Assembly (NCBI RefSeq): GCF_012972675.1
Contig: NZ_JABCRE010000003.1
Coordinates: 987,683 to 1,051,682, forward strand
Source: Pontixanthobacter rizhaonensis
Lineage (GTDB): Bacteria > Pseudomonadota > Alphaproteobacteria > Sphingomonadales > Sphingomonadaceae
Length of the DNA stretch: 64,000 bases
Direction of reading: 5' to 3'
In this document: in pieces, positions 48,819 to 58,906 of the stretch
Position numbering within the stretch: the first letter of the stretch is position 1
Layout: the number at the start of each line of letters is the position of its first letter
Translations under genes and position numbers: made by a program
Notes under the pieces: model-generated
Told to the model about the DNA's origin: nothing
Database searches by the model: none
What the model saw: only the letters and a program-made list of their open reading frames with translations

Positions 48819-48820
48819 GT

Positions 48821-49204
48821 ATGAGCCTAGGCCACGACGAATGTGGGCCGCTTGTGAAGGGGGCAATCGCGCTTGCGACTGGGCACCGTCGGCTTGAGCT
48901 CGACAACGAGAACAAGAAAGTCGTCCGATTTATGTGTGCGGGTAAGCCTGCATGTGTTGTGGTGAAGAATAAAAATAAATTAGCTATTTGGACAAGCGCA
49001 AATTTGAAAATCTCCGCCCAGCTAGTTGCTATACAGACGGACCGAAGAACAATCGGTATGAACCGAAGTGGCAATCTCGCAAAAGGCAAAAATCCAGGAC
49101 TGCACACAAATGTAGCGTCTTGGCTGGCGTGCAGTGATCTATTCTGTTTCTATCCCGCGAATTTGGATGAAGCGTGGAGAGTGTTCGAGGACATCGCCGC
49201 ATGA
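48821..49204 (+). CDS. hypothetical protein between lysC and purT
   Basis: 127 residues. Six cysteines, several in basic surroundings (RFMCAGKPACVVVKNKNK), one at the start (DECGPL). No signal peptide or membrane span. Starts 2 bases after the lysC stop and overlaps purT by four bases, so it is translated within that operon. The middle part is richer in A and T and in Lys and Asn codons than both neighbours. No family recognised. Confidence 0.6.
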   Translation: MSLGHDECGPLVKGAIALATGHRRLELDNENKKVVRFMCAGKPACVVVKNKNKLAIWTSANLKISAQLVAIQTDRRTIGMNRSGNLAKGKNPGLHTNVASWLACSDLFCFYPANLDEAWRVFEDIAA

Positions 49205-50373
49205 GCCACACCGCAAAAATCCTCTTGCTTGGTTCCGGCGAATTGGGCCGCGAATTTGTCATCTCGGCCAAACGCCTTGGCGCCTGTATTATTGCGTGCG
49301 ATGCGTATGATAACGCACCGGCGATGCAGTTGGCAGACAGCCATGAAGTGTTTTCTATGCTCGATGGCGATGCACTGAGGGCGGCGATTGCCAAACATTC
49401 ACCTGACTTGGTCGTGCCTGAAGTTGAGGCGATCCGCACTGAAGTGCTAGCGGAGCTGGAGGATGAGGGCGTCAATATTGTACCCTCGGCCCGGGCGACG
49501 CAGCTGACCATGAACCGCGACGCCATCCGCGATGTCGCGGCGCAGGAATTAGGGCTGAAGACCTCGCGCTACAGATATGCGGAAAGCTTGGACGAAGTGT
49601 TGGCGGGCGCGGAGTTTACCGGTCTGCCTTGCGTCATAAAACCGGTCATGTCGTCCAGCGGCAAGGGGCAAAGCACAGTCCGTTCTGCTGATGAACTGGA
49701 ACAGGCTTGGGATTATGCTGCCGCCAATATGCGCGGTGACCGCAAGCGCGTGATCGTCGAACAATTCGTCGATTTCGATTACGAGATTACTTTGCTGACC
49801 GTTCGTCATAAAGATGGTGTCAGCTTTTGTCCGCCCATCGGTCACCGGCAGGAACGCGGCGATTATCAGGAAAGCTGGCAGCCAACCCCCATGTCTGATG
49901 GGGCCATCGCATCTGCGCAAGATATGGCGCGTAAAGTCGTCAATGCGTTGGCCGGTAACGGTGCGGGATATGGTCTGTTCGGGGTCGAATTCTTTGTAAA
50001 GGGTGAAGAGGTGATTTTCTCGGAACTCAGCCCGCGCCCGCATGATACCGGGATGGTCACATTGCTAAGCCAGAACCTGACCGAATTCGATCTTCACGCG
50101 CGCGCTATTATGGGGTTGCCAGTGCCCGATACGATCCGCGCGCGGCCATCGGCCAGCGCGGTGATATTGGCGGACCGGGATAGCGAGGCGTTGAGCTATT
50201 CGGGCCTCGCCGGGGCGATGGAGAACGGTGCCGATGTCCGGATTTTCGGTAAGCCCACTTCGCGCCCTTACCGCCGGATGGGCGTTGCACTGGCCTGTGC
50301 TGGCACCACAGACGAAGCCCGCCGCATCGCAAAGGACGCAGCGGGCAAAGTCGTAATCGGATATGACGGTTAG
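49201..50373 (+). CDS. purT: formate-dependent phosphoribosylglycinamide formyltransferase
   Basis: 390 residues from the ATG at 49201. ATP-grasp enzyme that formylates GAR directly from formate in purine synthesis. Motifs ILLLGSGELGREFVISAKR, VVPEVEAIRTEVL, PVMSSSGKGQSTV, GVEFFVKGEEVIFSELSPRP and the HDTGMVTL segment. The purU gene at 55353, which makes formate from formyl-THF, fits functionally with it. Confidence 0.96.
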   Translation: MSHTAKILLLGSGELGREFVISAKRLGACIIACDAYDNAPAMQLADSHEVFSMLDGDALRAAIAKHSPDLVVPEVEAIRTEVLAELEDEGVNIVPSARATQLTMNRDAIRDVAAQELGLKTSRYRYAESLDEVLAGAEFTGLPCVIKPVMSSSGKGQSTVRSADELEQAWDYAAANMRGDRKRVIVEQFVDFDYEITLLTVRHKDGVSFCPPIGHRQERGDYQESWQPTPMSDGAIASAQDMARKVVNALAGNGAGYGLFGVEFFVKGEEVIFSELSPRPHDTGMVTLLSQNLTEFDLHARAIMGLPVPDTIRARPSASAVILADRDSEALSYSGLAGAMENGADVRIFGKPTSRPYRRMGVALACAGTTDEARRIAKDAAGKVVIGYDG

Positions 50374-50918
50374 CCCAGTAGCAAAACATTCATGAGGCGG
50401 CCGGGCAGAGCGAAGGCGGCAATACCCGGGATCATCAGTGCGGCCAGATAGGTCAGCACCAGATGTTTCTTGTGCCCGGCAATGTCGCCTTTGCGCGCGG
50501 TCGCAACAGTTTTCCATGCGGCATGGAAAGTAACTGGCACAAAGATATGGATGAAGCTGAAACTGCCGCTTGATTGGATGAAGATGGCAGAGGTTGCCGT
50601 GATGAGCATCAGCAGAAGCCAGATCTTGCCCAGCATCCGGTGGCGCGGAGTACCCTTGCGTGTCAGCAACACATAAAGACCTAGCGGGATGCACGGCAAT
50701 ACAGTCGCGACATGGATGATGACCGGCAATTTATTGTAGTGATGCAAGTTCGGTACAAAGCCGAGCAGCCCACGGCCAATCGCTATCACGCAGAAAAACG
50801 TCATCGTGAAACCAGCAATGCTTACCAGCGTGCGGGCGATTGGGCCGATTTCAAAGTCTGCCTTAGCGGGCGTGTTGGCGGGTGCCGGGTGAAAGTCTGC
50901 GAGTGTTGTGCTGGTCAT
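50370..50918 (-). CDS. DUF2306 membrane protein, module 1
   Basis: 182 residues from the ATG at 50918, with the strong site AAGGAGG. Four hydrophobic segments. DUF2306 features: IIHVATVLPCIPLGL, HRMLGKIWLLLM, SFIHIFVPVTFH and GHKKHLVLTYLA. The histidines inside or next to membrane segments are shared with the second copy at 59862 and could bind haem or another cofactor. It faces a LytTR gene across 158 bases, as does the second copy. No function is established for the family. Confidence 0.82.
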   Translation of the reverse strand: MTSTTLADFHPAPANTPAKADFEIGPIARTLVSIAGFTMTFFCVIAIGRGLLGFVPNLHHYNKLPVIIHVATVLPCIPLGLYVLLTRKGTPRHRMLGKIWLLLMLITATSAIFIQSSGSFSFIHIFVPVTFHAAWKTVATARKGDIAGHKKHLVLTYLAALMIPGIAAFALPGRLMNVLLLG

Positions 50919-50993
50919 GTAAGCCTCCTTAGCTGGTCCGTTGAGAGCCATCATGCAACGTGCCCGTTCACTCGCAATACAGTCTGCGCGGGC

Positions 50994-51025
50994 GGCGCAA
51001 ATCCTTCGTGAAAATGGCGCAAATC
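50994..51025. promoter_or_regulatory. paired direct repeats, candidate LytTR binding site
   Basis: GGCGCAAATC at 50994-51003 and again at 51016-51025: perfect 10-base direct repeats with a 22-base period, that is 12 bases between. LytTR proteins such as AgrA bind two direct repeats with about this spacing on one face of DNA. The site lies between the divergent DUF2306 and LytTR genes, where it could control both. Confidence 0.6.
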
Positions 51026-51076
51026 GGTATGTTTGCCACTTTACGAAGCGCGAACGGGCGTTACTTTGCAGCGCAT

Positions 51077-51892
51077 ATGAGTGAAACGGCACCCGGAAAA
51101 GGCGCACGGCTGGCGCGCAAATTGGTCATCGACCTATCGATCATGACACTTATCGGGATTGTGCTGGCAGTGATTGGCCCGTTTGGTACGGTCAATGCAC
51201 CGATGGCCACGCGCCTGCTCAGTTGGATTGGGCTCGCGTGGTTGGGTTATTGTATTTACAATCCCATGGGACTGACGGTTGGTTGGTTGCACGCCAAGCT
51301 GGATTTGCCGCAATGGGCGCTGTGGACCGGGGTGACGCTGCTGGCCACCATTCCGATGGCCATTGCGGTTTGGAGTATCGGCTTTTTGCCAAATGTGCCG
51401 CGCATGCCGACCCCGCAGGAAGGGCTTGCTGCCTATATCAATGTCTTGGCGATCGGGGCCAGCATCACCGTATTGTTCATTCTTATTGAGCGCGGCAAGC
51501 GGAATGCGGATGCAGTTCCGCACGAACACGCGAGGAATGCGGCGCTGGCTGATCCCGCCCCCGAAGATGTTACGCAGTTCCGGCCGCGTTTTTTTGAACG
51601 GCTTCCGCTGTCGCTTGGTACCGATTTGATCGCGCTGGAGATGGAGGATCATTATGTTCGTGCGCATACCGCCATGGGGTCTGATCTGATCCTGCTGCGG
51701 ATGCGCGATGCAGTGGCTGAGCTAGATGGATTGGACGGCGCGCAGGTGCACCGTAGCTGGTGGGTGGCGCGCGCGGCAGTGCAAGGGACCAAGCGTGAAG
51801 GGCGCAATATACGTTTGCTGCTGAACAACAATCTGGAAGCGCCCGTGTCGCGCGCTGCGGCACCCGCGTTAAAAGAAGCAGGCTGGTTCTAA
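51077..51892 (+). CDS. membrane-bound LytTR DNA-binding protein, module 1
   Basis: 271 residues from the ATG at 51077. Four membrane segments between residues 15 and 145 (LVIDLSIMTLIGIVLAVIGP first), then a linker and a LytTR domain from about 175: LIALEMEDHYVRAHTAMGS, VHRSWWVARAAVQ, REGRNIRLLLNNNLEAPVSR. There is no receiver domain, so this is not a two-component regulator; the membrane part must sense the signal or an inhibitor. Paralogue of the gene at 58907-59704. Its end is 69 bases from the convergent katG. Confidence 0.9.
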   Translation: MSETAPGKGARLARKLVIDLSIMTLIGIVLAVIGPFGTVNAPMATRLLSWIGLAWLGYCIYNPMGLTVGWLHAKLDLPQWALWTGVTLLATIPMAIAVWSIGFLPNVPRMPTPQEGLAAYINVLAIGASITVLFILIERGKRNADAVPHEHARNAALADPAPEDVTQFRPRFFERLPLSLGTDLIALEMEDHYVRAHTAMGSDLILLRMRDAVAELDGLDGAQVHRSWWVARAAVQGTKREGRNIRLLLNNNLEAPVSRAAAPALKEAGWF

Positions 51893-51893
51893 C

Positions 51894-51926
51894 AAAAAGC
51901 CCCCTCATGCCGAAACATGAGGAGGC
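51894..51926 (-). terminator. katG terminator, may work both ways
   Basis: On the minus strand GCCTCCTCATG, loop TTTCGG, CATGAGGGGGC, TTTTTG; one mismatch in the stem. Placed between the convergent LytTR and katG genes. Confidence 0.85.
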
Positions 51927-51961
51927 TTCTCGCGACCCTTTAGGGTTCTATTTGCGGATGC

Positions 51962-54148
51962 TTATCCCAGATCGAACCGGTCGGCATCCATCACTTTGGT
52001 CCATGCGGATACGAAGGTGTCGAGGAACAGCTGCTCATTGCCGCTTTCCGCGAACACTTCGGCTTGTGCGCGAAGCTGTGAGTTGGAACCGAACACCAGA
52101 TCGGTGCGGGTTGCACGGTACTTTTCTGTACCGCTTGCCCTGTCACGGCCAACAAATTCTTCATCGCCGCTTCCGTCCACGACTTCCCATTTTGTGCCCA
52201 TGTCAAGCAGGTTGACGAAGAAGTCATTGGTGAGCTGGCCAGCGCGGTCTGTCAGAACACCGTGGCCAGTATTACCCGCCACTGCGCCCAGCGCCCGCAT
52301 GCCGCCAACCAAGGCAGTCATTTCCGGCATCGAAAGGCCCAGCAGATGCGCTTTGTCGACCAGCAATTCTTCGGTCTTCACGCTGGCTTTCGTTTTCAGA
52401 TAATTGCGGAAACCATCGGCAAACGGCTCCATCGGTTCGAAGCTTTCTGCATCGGTATGCTCGTCAGTCGCGTCGCCGCGGCCTGTGGTCACATTAATCG
52501 AAACGCTGCTGCCCGCATCGCTGGCGGCTTTTTCGATTGCTGCGGCACCGGCCAGCACAATCGCATCGGCCATCGACAGATCACCGCGGATGCCGTCCAG
52601 AGTGCTGAGCACTTTGCCCAGTTCTTCCGGATCGTTTGCGGCCCAACCATTTTGCGGGGCAAGGCGTACGCGGGCACCATTGGCACCGCCGCGGTGGTCT
52701 GAATTGCGATAAGTTGATGCAGATGCCCAAGCGGCTTTCACCAGTTCGGCCACGCTCAAACCGCTATCCAGAGCTTTGGCTTTGAAATCTGAAACCGCGC
52801 TATCTGATGGCGTGCTGCCTTCAGGAACCGGATCCATCCAGATCAGTGTTTCTTCGGGAACTTCCGGACCCTGATACCGGACTTTCGGCCCCATATCGCG
52901 GTGGCACAGTTTGAACCATGCACGGGCAAAAGCATCATCCAGTGCCGCTTGATCGTTGCGGAAGCGTTCGGATATCTTGCGATATTCCGGATCCATCTTC
53001 AGCGCCATATCGGCAGTGGTCATCATGGTCGGAACCTTCTTGGAAGGATCGCGGGCGTCTGGCGCCATGTCCTCTTCCTTCTGGTCAATCGGCTGCCATT
53101 GCTGCGCACCGGCTGGCGAGTGAACCAGCTCGTATTCGTAATCCATCAGCAAACGGAAATAATTGCCGTTCCATGTTGTCGGCGTGTTGCTCCACGAACC
53201 TTCAATGCCCGAGGTTGTGATGTGACCTTTTTCGATCTCTTCGGCATCAGTCAGCCAGCCAAACCCTTGCAAGGCAAGAGCTTCGGATTCCGGCGAACCG
53301 CCAAAGCTATCCGCCGGTTTCGCGCCATGCGCTTTACCGAATGCGTGGCCGCCAGCGGTCAGAGCAACAGTTTCTTCGTCATTCATCGCCATACGCGCGA
53401 ATGTTTCGCGCATGTCGCGGGCTGACAGAAGCGGATCGGGATTGCCGCCTGGCCCTTCCGGGTTGACGTAAATCAGACCCATCTGGATCGCCGCAAGCGG
53501 GCCTTCCAGTTCCAGACCGGATTCAGGATTGATGCGGGTTTCCGCGCCAGTATCGACCCACAGTTCCTCTGTGCCCCAATAGACAGTTTCCGGCTCAAAC
53601 ACGTCTTTGCGTCCGCCGCCGAAACCAAAGACTGGTCCGCCCATGCTTTCAATCGCGACATTACCGGCGAGGATGAACAGATCGGCCCAGCTGATGTGTT
53701 TGCCGTATTTCTGCTTTACCGGCCACAACAGGCGGCGCGCCTTATCGAGGTTGCCATTATCCGGCCAGCTGTTGAGCGGGGCAAACCGTTGTTGGCCGCT
53801 GCTCGAACCGCCGCGGCCATCGCCGGTGCGGTATGTGCCGGCTGCGTGCCATGCCATACGAATAAAGAATGGGCCGTAATGGCCGTAATCGGCCGGCCAC
53901 CAAGGCTGGTCGTCTGTCATCAACGCGGTCAGATCTGCTTTCAGGGCAGTGTAGTCGATGGCGTTGAAGGCTTCAGCGTAATCGAAATCATCGCCTTGCG
54001 GATCGACCGAACCACCATTCTGGCGGAGAATGTCAACTTGGACAGCATCAGGCCACCAGTCTTTATTGGTCCGACCGTGAAGGGGGCGAACATCGCCGCT
54101 TGCCGCGCTGAACGGGCAACCGGATACTTGTGGATCTGCTTCTGCCAT
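51962..54148 (-). CDS. katG: catalase-peroxidase
   Basis: 728 residues, usual length, with both the active N-terminal and the degenerate C-terminal domains. Distal haem side [13 protein letters not shown] (Arg, Trp, His), proximal [12 protein letters not shown]. The Trp-Tyr-Met crosslink residues are present (W in MAWH, Y in [11 protein letters not shown] in RMAMNDEE). Removes peroxide. Start has AGGAG upstream. No oxyR gene is adjacent. Confidence 0.98.
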   Translation of the reverse strand: MAEADPQVSGCPFSAASGDVRPLHGRTNKDWWPDAVQVDILRQNGGSVDPQGDDFDYAEAFNAIDYTALKADLTALMTDDQPWWPADYGHYGPFFIRMAWHAAGTYRTGDGRGGSSSGQQRFAPLNSWPDNGNLDKARRLLWPVKQKYGKHISWADLFILAGNVAIESMGGPVFGFGGGRKDVFEPETVYWGTEELWVDTGAETRINPESGLELEGPLAAIQMGLIYVNPEGPGGNPDPLLSARDMRETFARMAMNDEETVALTAGGHAFGKAHGAKPADSFGGSPESEALALQGFGWLTDAEEIEKGHITTSGIEGSWSNTPTTWNGNYFRLLMDYEYELVHSPAGAQQWQPIDQKEEDMAPDARDPSKKVPTMMTTADMALKMDPEYRKISERFRNDQAALDDAFARAWFKLCHRDMGPKVRYQGPEVPEETLIWMDPVPEGSTPSDSAVSDFKAKALDSGLSVAELVKAAWASASTYRNSDHRGGANGARVRLAPQNGWAANDPEELGKVLSTLDGIRGDLSMADAIVLAGAAAIEKAASDAGSSVSINVTTGRGDATDEHTDAESFEPMEPFADGFRNYLKTKASVKTEELLVDKAHLLGLSMPEMTALVGGMRALGAVAGNTGHGVLTDRAGQLTNDFFVNLLDMGTKWEVVDGSGDEEFVGRDRASGTEKYRATRTDLVFGSNSQLRAQAEVFAESGNEQLFLDTFVSAWTKVMDADRFDLG

Positions 54149-54338
54149 TGGGAACTCCTGTTAAATTTGCCTCACTGTACTAACCCGCCATAGCGCGATT
54201 CTTTCCATTTAGCGAAACGATTAATGGCATCAGTATGATCGACTAAGGCGATTTTAGAATATTTGACCGCCCTTTACGGGTTCTTGCCGATGTCCGGCAG
54301 TGGCTTTAAAGCACAAATCAATATCGAACGGAGCCAGT

Positions 54339-55349
54339 ATGAGCCAATTTTCCAAGACAACCGAATTGATGCGACGGGGGACCGATTTCCTCGGGACCGA
54401 CTATGCCATTTTGTGTGGTGCAATGAGCTGGGTGTCTGAACGCAATCTGGTGTCTGCGATCAGCAATGCCGGTGGGTTCGGTGTGATCGCTTGCGGGGCA
54501 ATGACGCCCGATTTGCTCGATACAGAAATCGCAGCGACTAAGGCCCTGACGGATAAACCGTTTGGTGTGAACCTTATTACAATGCATCCGCAATTGCTCG
54601 ATCTGATTGCCGTCTGCGCGAAACATGGCGTTACTCATGTTGTCTTGGCCGGCGGTATTCCACCCAAAGGTAGTGTGGAGGCCATCAAGGAATTTGGCGC
54701 CAAAGTTATCGTCTTTGCACCGACACTTGCGTTGGCGAAGAAACTGTTGCGCAGTGGCGGCGATGCGCTTGTGATCGAGGGCATGGAAGCCGGCGGTCAT
54801 ATCGGTCCGGTTTCGACCAGTGTTTTGGCGCAAGAGTTTCTGCCAGCGTTGGCAGAAGATCATTTGGTATTTGTTGCCGGTGGTATTGGCCGCGGGGAAG
54901 CTATCGCTAGCTATTTGGAAATGGGCGCAGTTGGGGTTCAGCTCGGTACCCGTTTTGCTTGCGCGACAGAGAGTATCGCCCATGAGAATTTCAAGAAAGC
55001 ATTCTTCCGTGCCAATGCGCGCGATGCGATTACCAGTGTCCAAGTTGATCCGCGCTTGCCAGTGATCCCTGTTCGCGCACTTAAAAACAAAGGGTCCGAA
55101 GAGTTTACCGCCAAACAGATCGAAGTCGCCAAAATGCTCGACGCGGGCGAGATTGAAATGGGCGAAGCGCAATTGCAAATCGAACACTTCTGGGCAGGCG
55201 CGCTGCGCCGTGCAGTTGTCGACGGGGATGTCGAAAGCGGTTCAATCATGGCGGGTCAATCGGTAGGTATGTTGAAGACTGAAGAACCAGTGGCGGATAT
55301 TATGCAGGAACTGATGATGCAGAGTGAAGAGGCGTTGGGAGGGCGTTGA
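54339..55349 (+). CDS. NAD(P)H-dependent flavin oxidoreductase, nitronate monooxygenase type
   Basis: 336 residues from the ATG at 54339. TIM-barrel FMN enzyme: YAILCGAMSWVSERNLVSAI, VVLAGGIPPKGSV, IEGMEAGGHIGPVS (the active histidine region), VFVAGGIGRGEAI and GVQLGTRFACATES. Related enzymes oxidise nitronates or reduce enoyl groups (FabK); the GGHxG motif favours the nitronate monooxygenase group. Followed 3 bases on by purU. Confidence 0.88.
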   Translation: MSQFSKTTELMRRGTDFLGTDYAILCGAMSWVSERNLVSAISNAGGFGVIACGAMTPDLLDTEIAATKALTDKPFGVNLITMHPQLLDLIAVCAKHGVTHVVLAGGIPPKGSVEAIKEFGAKVIVFAPTLALAKKLLRSGGDALVIEGMEAGGHIGPVSTSVLAQEFLPALAEDHLVFVAGGIGRGEAIASYLEMGAVGVQLGTRFACATESIAHENFKKAFFRANARDAITSVQVDPRLPVIPVRALKNKGSEEFTAKQIEVAKMLDAGEIEMGEAQLQIEHFWAGALRRAVVDGDVESGSIMAGQSVGMLKTEEPVADIMQELMMQSEEALGGR

Positions 55350-55352
55350 GCG

Positions 55353-56207
55353 ATGTCTGACCCACTCGTTCTCACGCTAAGCTGCACAGATCGCCCCGGC
55401 ATTACCGCGCGGGTTACGAATTTCCTGTTCGAGCGTGGCGGAAATGTTCTTGAAGCACAGCAATTCAATGATCGGGACAGCGATGCTTTCTTCATGCGGG
55501 TCGAATTTGACCCTGCCGGAGTGAGCAGGAGCGTTCTGCGTTCTGAATTCGATCCTATTGCTGGCCAGTTCGGGATGAATTGGAAGCTTGCGCTGCGTGA
55601 TCGCCCGCGCCGTGTTGTGATCATGGTCAGTAAGTTTGACCACTGCCTGGCGAGCTTGCTTTACCGGTGGCGGATCGGGGAACTGGCGATGGATCCGGTC
55701 GCGATTATTTCTAACCATCCCGCCGATGCGATCAGCCATACAGATTTGAGTGATTTGCCATTTTACCACCTGCCGATCACGCGAGAGACTAAAGCTGCGC
55801 AAGAAGCCCGGGTGCGAGAAATTGCGGACGAGAAAGGCGCCGAACTCGTCGTGCTGGCACGCTATATGCAAATTCTGTCAGACGAGCAGGCAGCCGATTT
55901 TTCTGGTCGCTGTATCAATATCCACCACAGTTTCTTGCCCGGTTTCAAAGGCGCCAAACCCTATCATCAGGCCCATGCACGCGGCGTGAAAATGATTGGT
56001 GCAACCGCGCATTATGTGACCACTGATCTGGATGAGGGGCCGATTATTCATCAATCAGTGGAAGCAATAACCCATGCTGACAGCCCCGATGATCTGGTCC
56101 GCAAAGGTCGCGACATCGAAAGCCGCGTATTAGCAGAAGCCGTTCGTTTGCATTTGGAAGAACGGGTGCTTTTGAACGGCGCGCGAACTGTTGTGTTCGG
56201 CGGTTAG
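55353..56207 (+). CDS. purU: formyltetrahydrofolate deformylase
   Basis: 284 residues. N-terminal ACT domain ([19 protein letters not shown]) and the formyltransferase-fold domain with [32 protein letters not shown] and LDEGPIIHQ. Hydrolyses 10-formyl-THF to formate and THF, and may feed formate to PurT encoded at 49201. Confidence 0.96.
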   Translation: MSDPLVLTLSCTDRPGITARVTNFLFERGGNVLEAQQFNDRDSDAFFMRVEFDPAGVSRSVLRSEFDPIAGQFGMNWKLALRDRPRRVVIMVSKFDHCLASLLYRWRIGELAMDPVAIISNHPADAISHTDLSDLPFYHLPITRETKAAQEARVREIADEKGAELVVLARYMQILSDEQAADFSGRCINIHHSFLPGFKGAKPYHQAHARGVKMIGATAHYVTTDLDEGPIIHQSVEAITHADSPDDLVRKGRDIESRVLAEAVRLHLEERVLLNGARTVVFGG

Positions 56208-56269
56208 AACGCGGATTCATTGAAAAGTAACAGGAACAGTCCCACTTCTGGCTTTAAGAGGAGTGGTGA

Positions 56270-57640
56270 ATGACGGATACCAAACCGGCCAAAAAAGGGA
56301 TTTGGGGCCGTGCGCGTGCGATGGCCGAGATGGCCCCGCCGGAGCGCAACCGCTACGTCGATTTTTTGCGGGCCTTATCAATATTGGCCGTGGTGGTCGG
56401 GCACTGGTTGGTCGCTGCGCCGTATATTGATGAGAGCGGCGCAGTGGTTGGCGGAAACTTGCTCGGCATCATTCCATGGACGCAAGGGCTGACCTGGGTC
56501 TTTCAAGTAATGCCGCTGTTCTTTCTGGTGGGCGGTTTTTCCAATGGCGTCAGCTGGTCCGCCAATACCCGTAATAATGGCACCTATTCGCATTGGTTCT
56601 CCAGCCGGTTCAGGCGGCTGATCTATCCGGTGCTGCCATTATTCGCGATCTGGACTGGTATCGCGATGTTTGGGACCGTTATGGGTATCGAACGGGGCAT
56701 TGTCGCTATGGCGGCACAGCTTGCACTGATCCCGGTGTGGTTTCTGTCTGTCTATATAATGGTCACGGCCGTGGTACCGCTCAGTCACGCCGCGTGGAAG
56801 CGGTGGGGCATGGGGTCATTCTTCGCGCTGGTCCTCGGCGCGGTTGCGGTTGATCTGCTGACCTATCAATTCGGTGTCGCTTATCTGAAATATACCAACT
56901 TCGCTTTTGTCTGGCTGGCCGTGCATCAGCTCGGTTATGCTTGGGGCGAGGGGCACTTCGCCAAACCAGCCAAGGCGCTTGCGTGGGGTGCCTCCGGGCT
57001 GATTGCCTTGCTCGGGCTGGTATTTATCGGCCCATATCCTGTGGCGATGATTGGCGTACCCGGGAATGACATCACCAATTCGATGCCGCCCACGATTGCG
57101 CTGTTGGCGCTAGGGATTATGCAAACCGGCTTTGCTTTGGCGTTAGAGCCGCAGGCGCGCAAGATGCTCGACAATATCCGGATCTGGACCAGCGTGGTGC
57201 TGATTAACGGCATGATTATGAGCGTCTATCTGTGGCATCTCACCGCCTTTGTGCTGGTTCTGGTTGCGGCATGGATGCTGGGCGGAGTGGGCCTGGGCGT
57301 GGAGCCAGGCACAGCGATGTGGTGGTTGGCGCGGCCAGTGTGGTTCGTGCTCTACATCGCGCTCACACTGCCGTTGGTCATGCTGTTTGCACGCTATGAA
57401 CAAGCAGGCGAAAACCCGAAGGGTATGGGTAAGGGCGATGTACCGCGCTGGCGCTTGTTCCTGGGCCTGATCCTCGCCTGTATCGGCCTCGCGTCAACCG
57501 CTGTCCTCAGTATTGCAACGCCGGAAGGCGTGCTGGGTGTGCGGTTCTGGATAGTAGTGCTACCATTTATTGGCGGCGCATTGGTGCGATTTGGCAAACT
57601 GTATGATTGGACAGCCAAACGCCCTAAAGACACCGCCTGA
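56270..57640 (+). CDS. acyltransferase family membrane protein
   Basis: 456 residues, about ten membrane segments. Opening RNRYVDFLRALSILAVVVGHW is the acyltransferase-3 signature with the catalytic-type arginine and histidine; then FFLVGGFSNGVSWS. Such proteins add acetyl or succinyl groups to sugars and lipids at the membrane. AGGAG precedes the ATG. Confidence 0.88.
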   Translation: MTDTKPAKKGIWGRARAMAEMAPPERNRYVDFLRALSILAVVVGHWLVAAPYIDESGAVVGGNLLGIIPWTQGLTWVFQVMPLFFLVGGFSNGVSWSANTRNNGTYSHWFSSRFRRLIYPVLPLFAIWTGIAMFGTVMGIERGIVAMAAQLALIPVWFLSVYIMVTAVVPLSHAAWKRWGMGSFFALVLGAVAVDLLTYQFGVAYLKYTNFAFVWLAVHQLGYAWGEGHFAKPAKALAWGASGLIALLGLVFIGPYPVAMIGVPGNDITNSMPPTIALLALGIMQTGFALALEPQARKMLDNIRIWTSVVLINGMIMSVYLWHLTAFVLVLVAAWMLGGVGLGVEPGTAMWWLARPVWFVLYIALTLPLVMLFARYEQAGENPKGMGKGDVPRWRLFLGLILACIGLASTAVLSIATPEGVLGVRFWIVVLPFIGGALVRFGKLYDWTAKRPKDTA

Positions 57641-57652
57641 ACGGAGAGCATA

Positions 57653-58438
57653 ATGAGCGATTACCCACTACCCAATATAGCGCATGACCTAACCGGACGT
57701 GTCGCATTGGTGACCGGGGCTTCATCCGGTTTGGGGGAGCGGTTTGCCCGCGTTCTGGCGAGCCAGGGCGCGGCGGTTGCGCTTTGCGCGCGGCGGGTGG
57801 ACCGGCTGGAGGCTTTGGCCAAAGAGATTACCGACGCAGGCGGTAAAGCCGCTGCGATCCCAATGGATGCGCTGGACGCAGATGCTCTGGTTGCCGCTGT
57901 TGATGCTGCAGAGGCCGCGCTCGGTACTGTCGATATCTTGGTCAACAATGCGGGAATGCCCGATGCAATGCGCGCGCACAAAATGCCGGTGGAGCTGGTT
58001 GATCAGGTGCTGGGAGTAAATCTACGCGCGCCGTGGTTGCTCGCGACGGAAGTCGCGCGGCGGCTGATTGATGCGAAGAAACCGGGCAATATCGTCAATA
58101 TCAGCTCGACCGCGCATTTCCGCTATGATGGCGGCGGTGCGGCACTCTATGCGGTTACCAAGACGGCTATCGCCCGTATGACAGAGGCACTGAGTGTTGA
58201 GTGGGCCTATGCCAATATCAACGTCAATGCGATTGCACCGGGAATGTTCGTGAGCGAAATGACGGACGGAATGTTTGCCCGCATCGGTGATCCGAGCGAT
58301 CATGTCGCGCGTAAACGTGTGCCGGTGGCGGCGCAGCTCGATTCAACCCTGCTCTATCTGGTGGGCTCCGCGAGCGAATGTGTGACTGGCGCGATTCTCA
58401 AAGTCGATGACGGGCAAAGCGCCAAAATGGTGATGTAG
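57653..58438 (+). CDS. short-chain dehydrogenase/reductase
   Basis: 261 residues. Classical SDR: LVTGASSGLGERFARV, VDILVNNAG, NISSTAHF and the catalytic YAVTK. NADP preference is suggested by the ARR after the second beta strand. Starts 12 bases after the acyltransferase, so probably the same transcript. Substrate unknown. Confidence 0.93.
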   Translation: MSDYPLPNIAHDLTGRVALVTGASSGLGERFARVLASQGAAVALCARRVDRLEALAKEITDAGGKAAAIPMDALDADALVAAVDAAEAALGTVDILVNNAGMPDAMRAHKMPVELVDQVLGVNLRAPWLLATEVARRLIDAKKPGNIVNISSTAHFRYDGGGAALYAVTKTAIARMTEALSVEWAYANINVNAIAPGMFVSEMTDGMFARIGDPSDHVARKRVPVAAQLDSTLLYLVGSASECVTGAILKVDDGQSAKMVM

Positions 58439-58499
58439 TAACCGGCTGGCGTTTTGGTGATGCTGCGGGTAGCTTTCCGTATAAAGGGGGAGTGACCTG

Positions 58500-58895
58500 A
58501 TGAAAAAGACCAATTTTAATCCCACATCGTGGTTGCAGGGTTTTGGCCTCAACCATGCGATCGAAGTTTCGGGCAATACGCGGACGCTGTACCTATCGGG
58601 CCAGACGGCTTCGGGTCCCGATGGCTCTCCGTTGCATCCCGGCGATATTGTCGCGCAATATAAAACGGCTTGGCAATGCGTGAAAGATGCATTGGCTGCT
58701 GCGGATATGACACCCGCCAATCTGGTGCGGATGAATTTCTACACCACCGATGTCGATGCCTTTATGGCTGCGGCGGAAGAAATTATGCCGATCCATGTTG
58801 GTGAGGGCGCGGAAATAGTCGCGACTTTGCTGGGCGTGTCACGTCTGTATGATCCGGCCACTATGATCGAGCTAGAAGCGACTGCGGTCGGCTAA
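58500..58895 (+). CDS. RidA/YjgF family protein
   Basis: 131 residues, start with GGGGGAG upstream. Typical LYLSGQTASGPDGSPLHPGD, VKDALAAADMTPANLVRMNF and FYTTDVDAFMAA. The family deaminates reactive enamines; the arginine that binds the substrate carboxylate in RidA proper is not obvious at its usual place near the end, so this may be another subfamily. Confidence 0.9.
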   Translation: MKKTNFNPTSWLQGFGLNHAIEVSGNTRTLYLSGQTASGPDGSPLHPGDIVAQYKTAWQCVKDALAAADMTPANLVRMNFYTTDVDAFMAAAEEIMPIHVGEGAEIVATLLGVSRLYDPATMIELEATAVG

Positions 58896-58906
58896 CGCTC
58901 GCGCCG

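Noticed and set aside
47490..48866. Open frame of 458 codons on the minus strand across lysC
   Set aside because: Fully opposite a clear aspartate kinase; no family motifs, composition is that of a complement strand.
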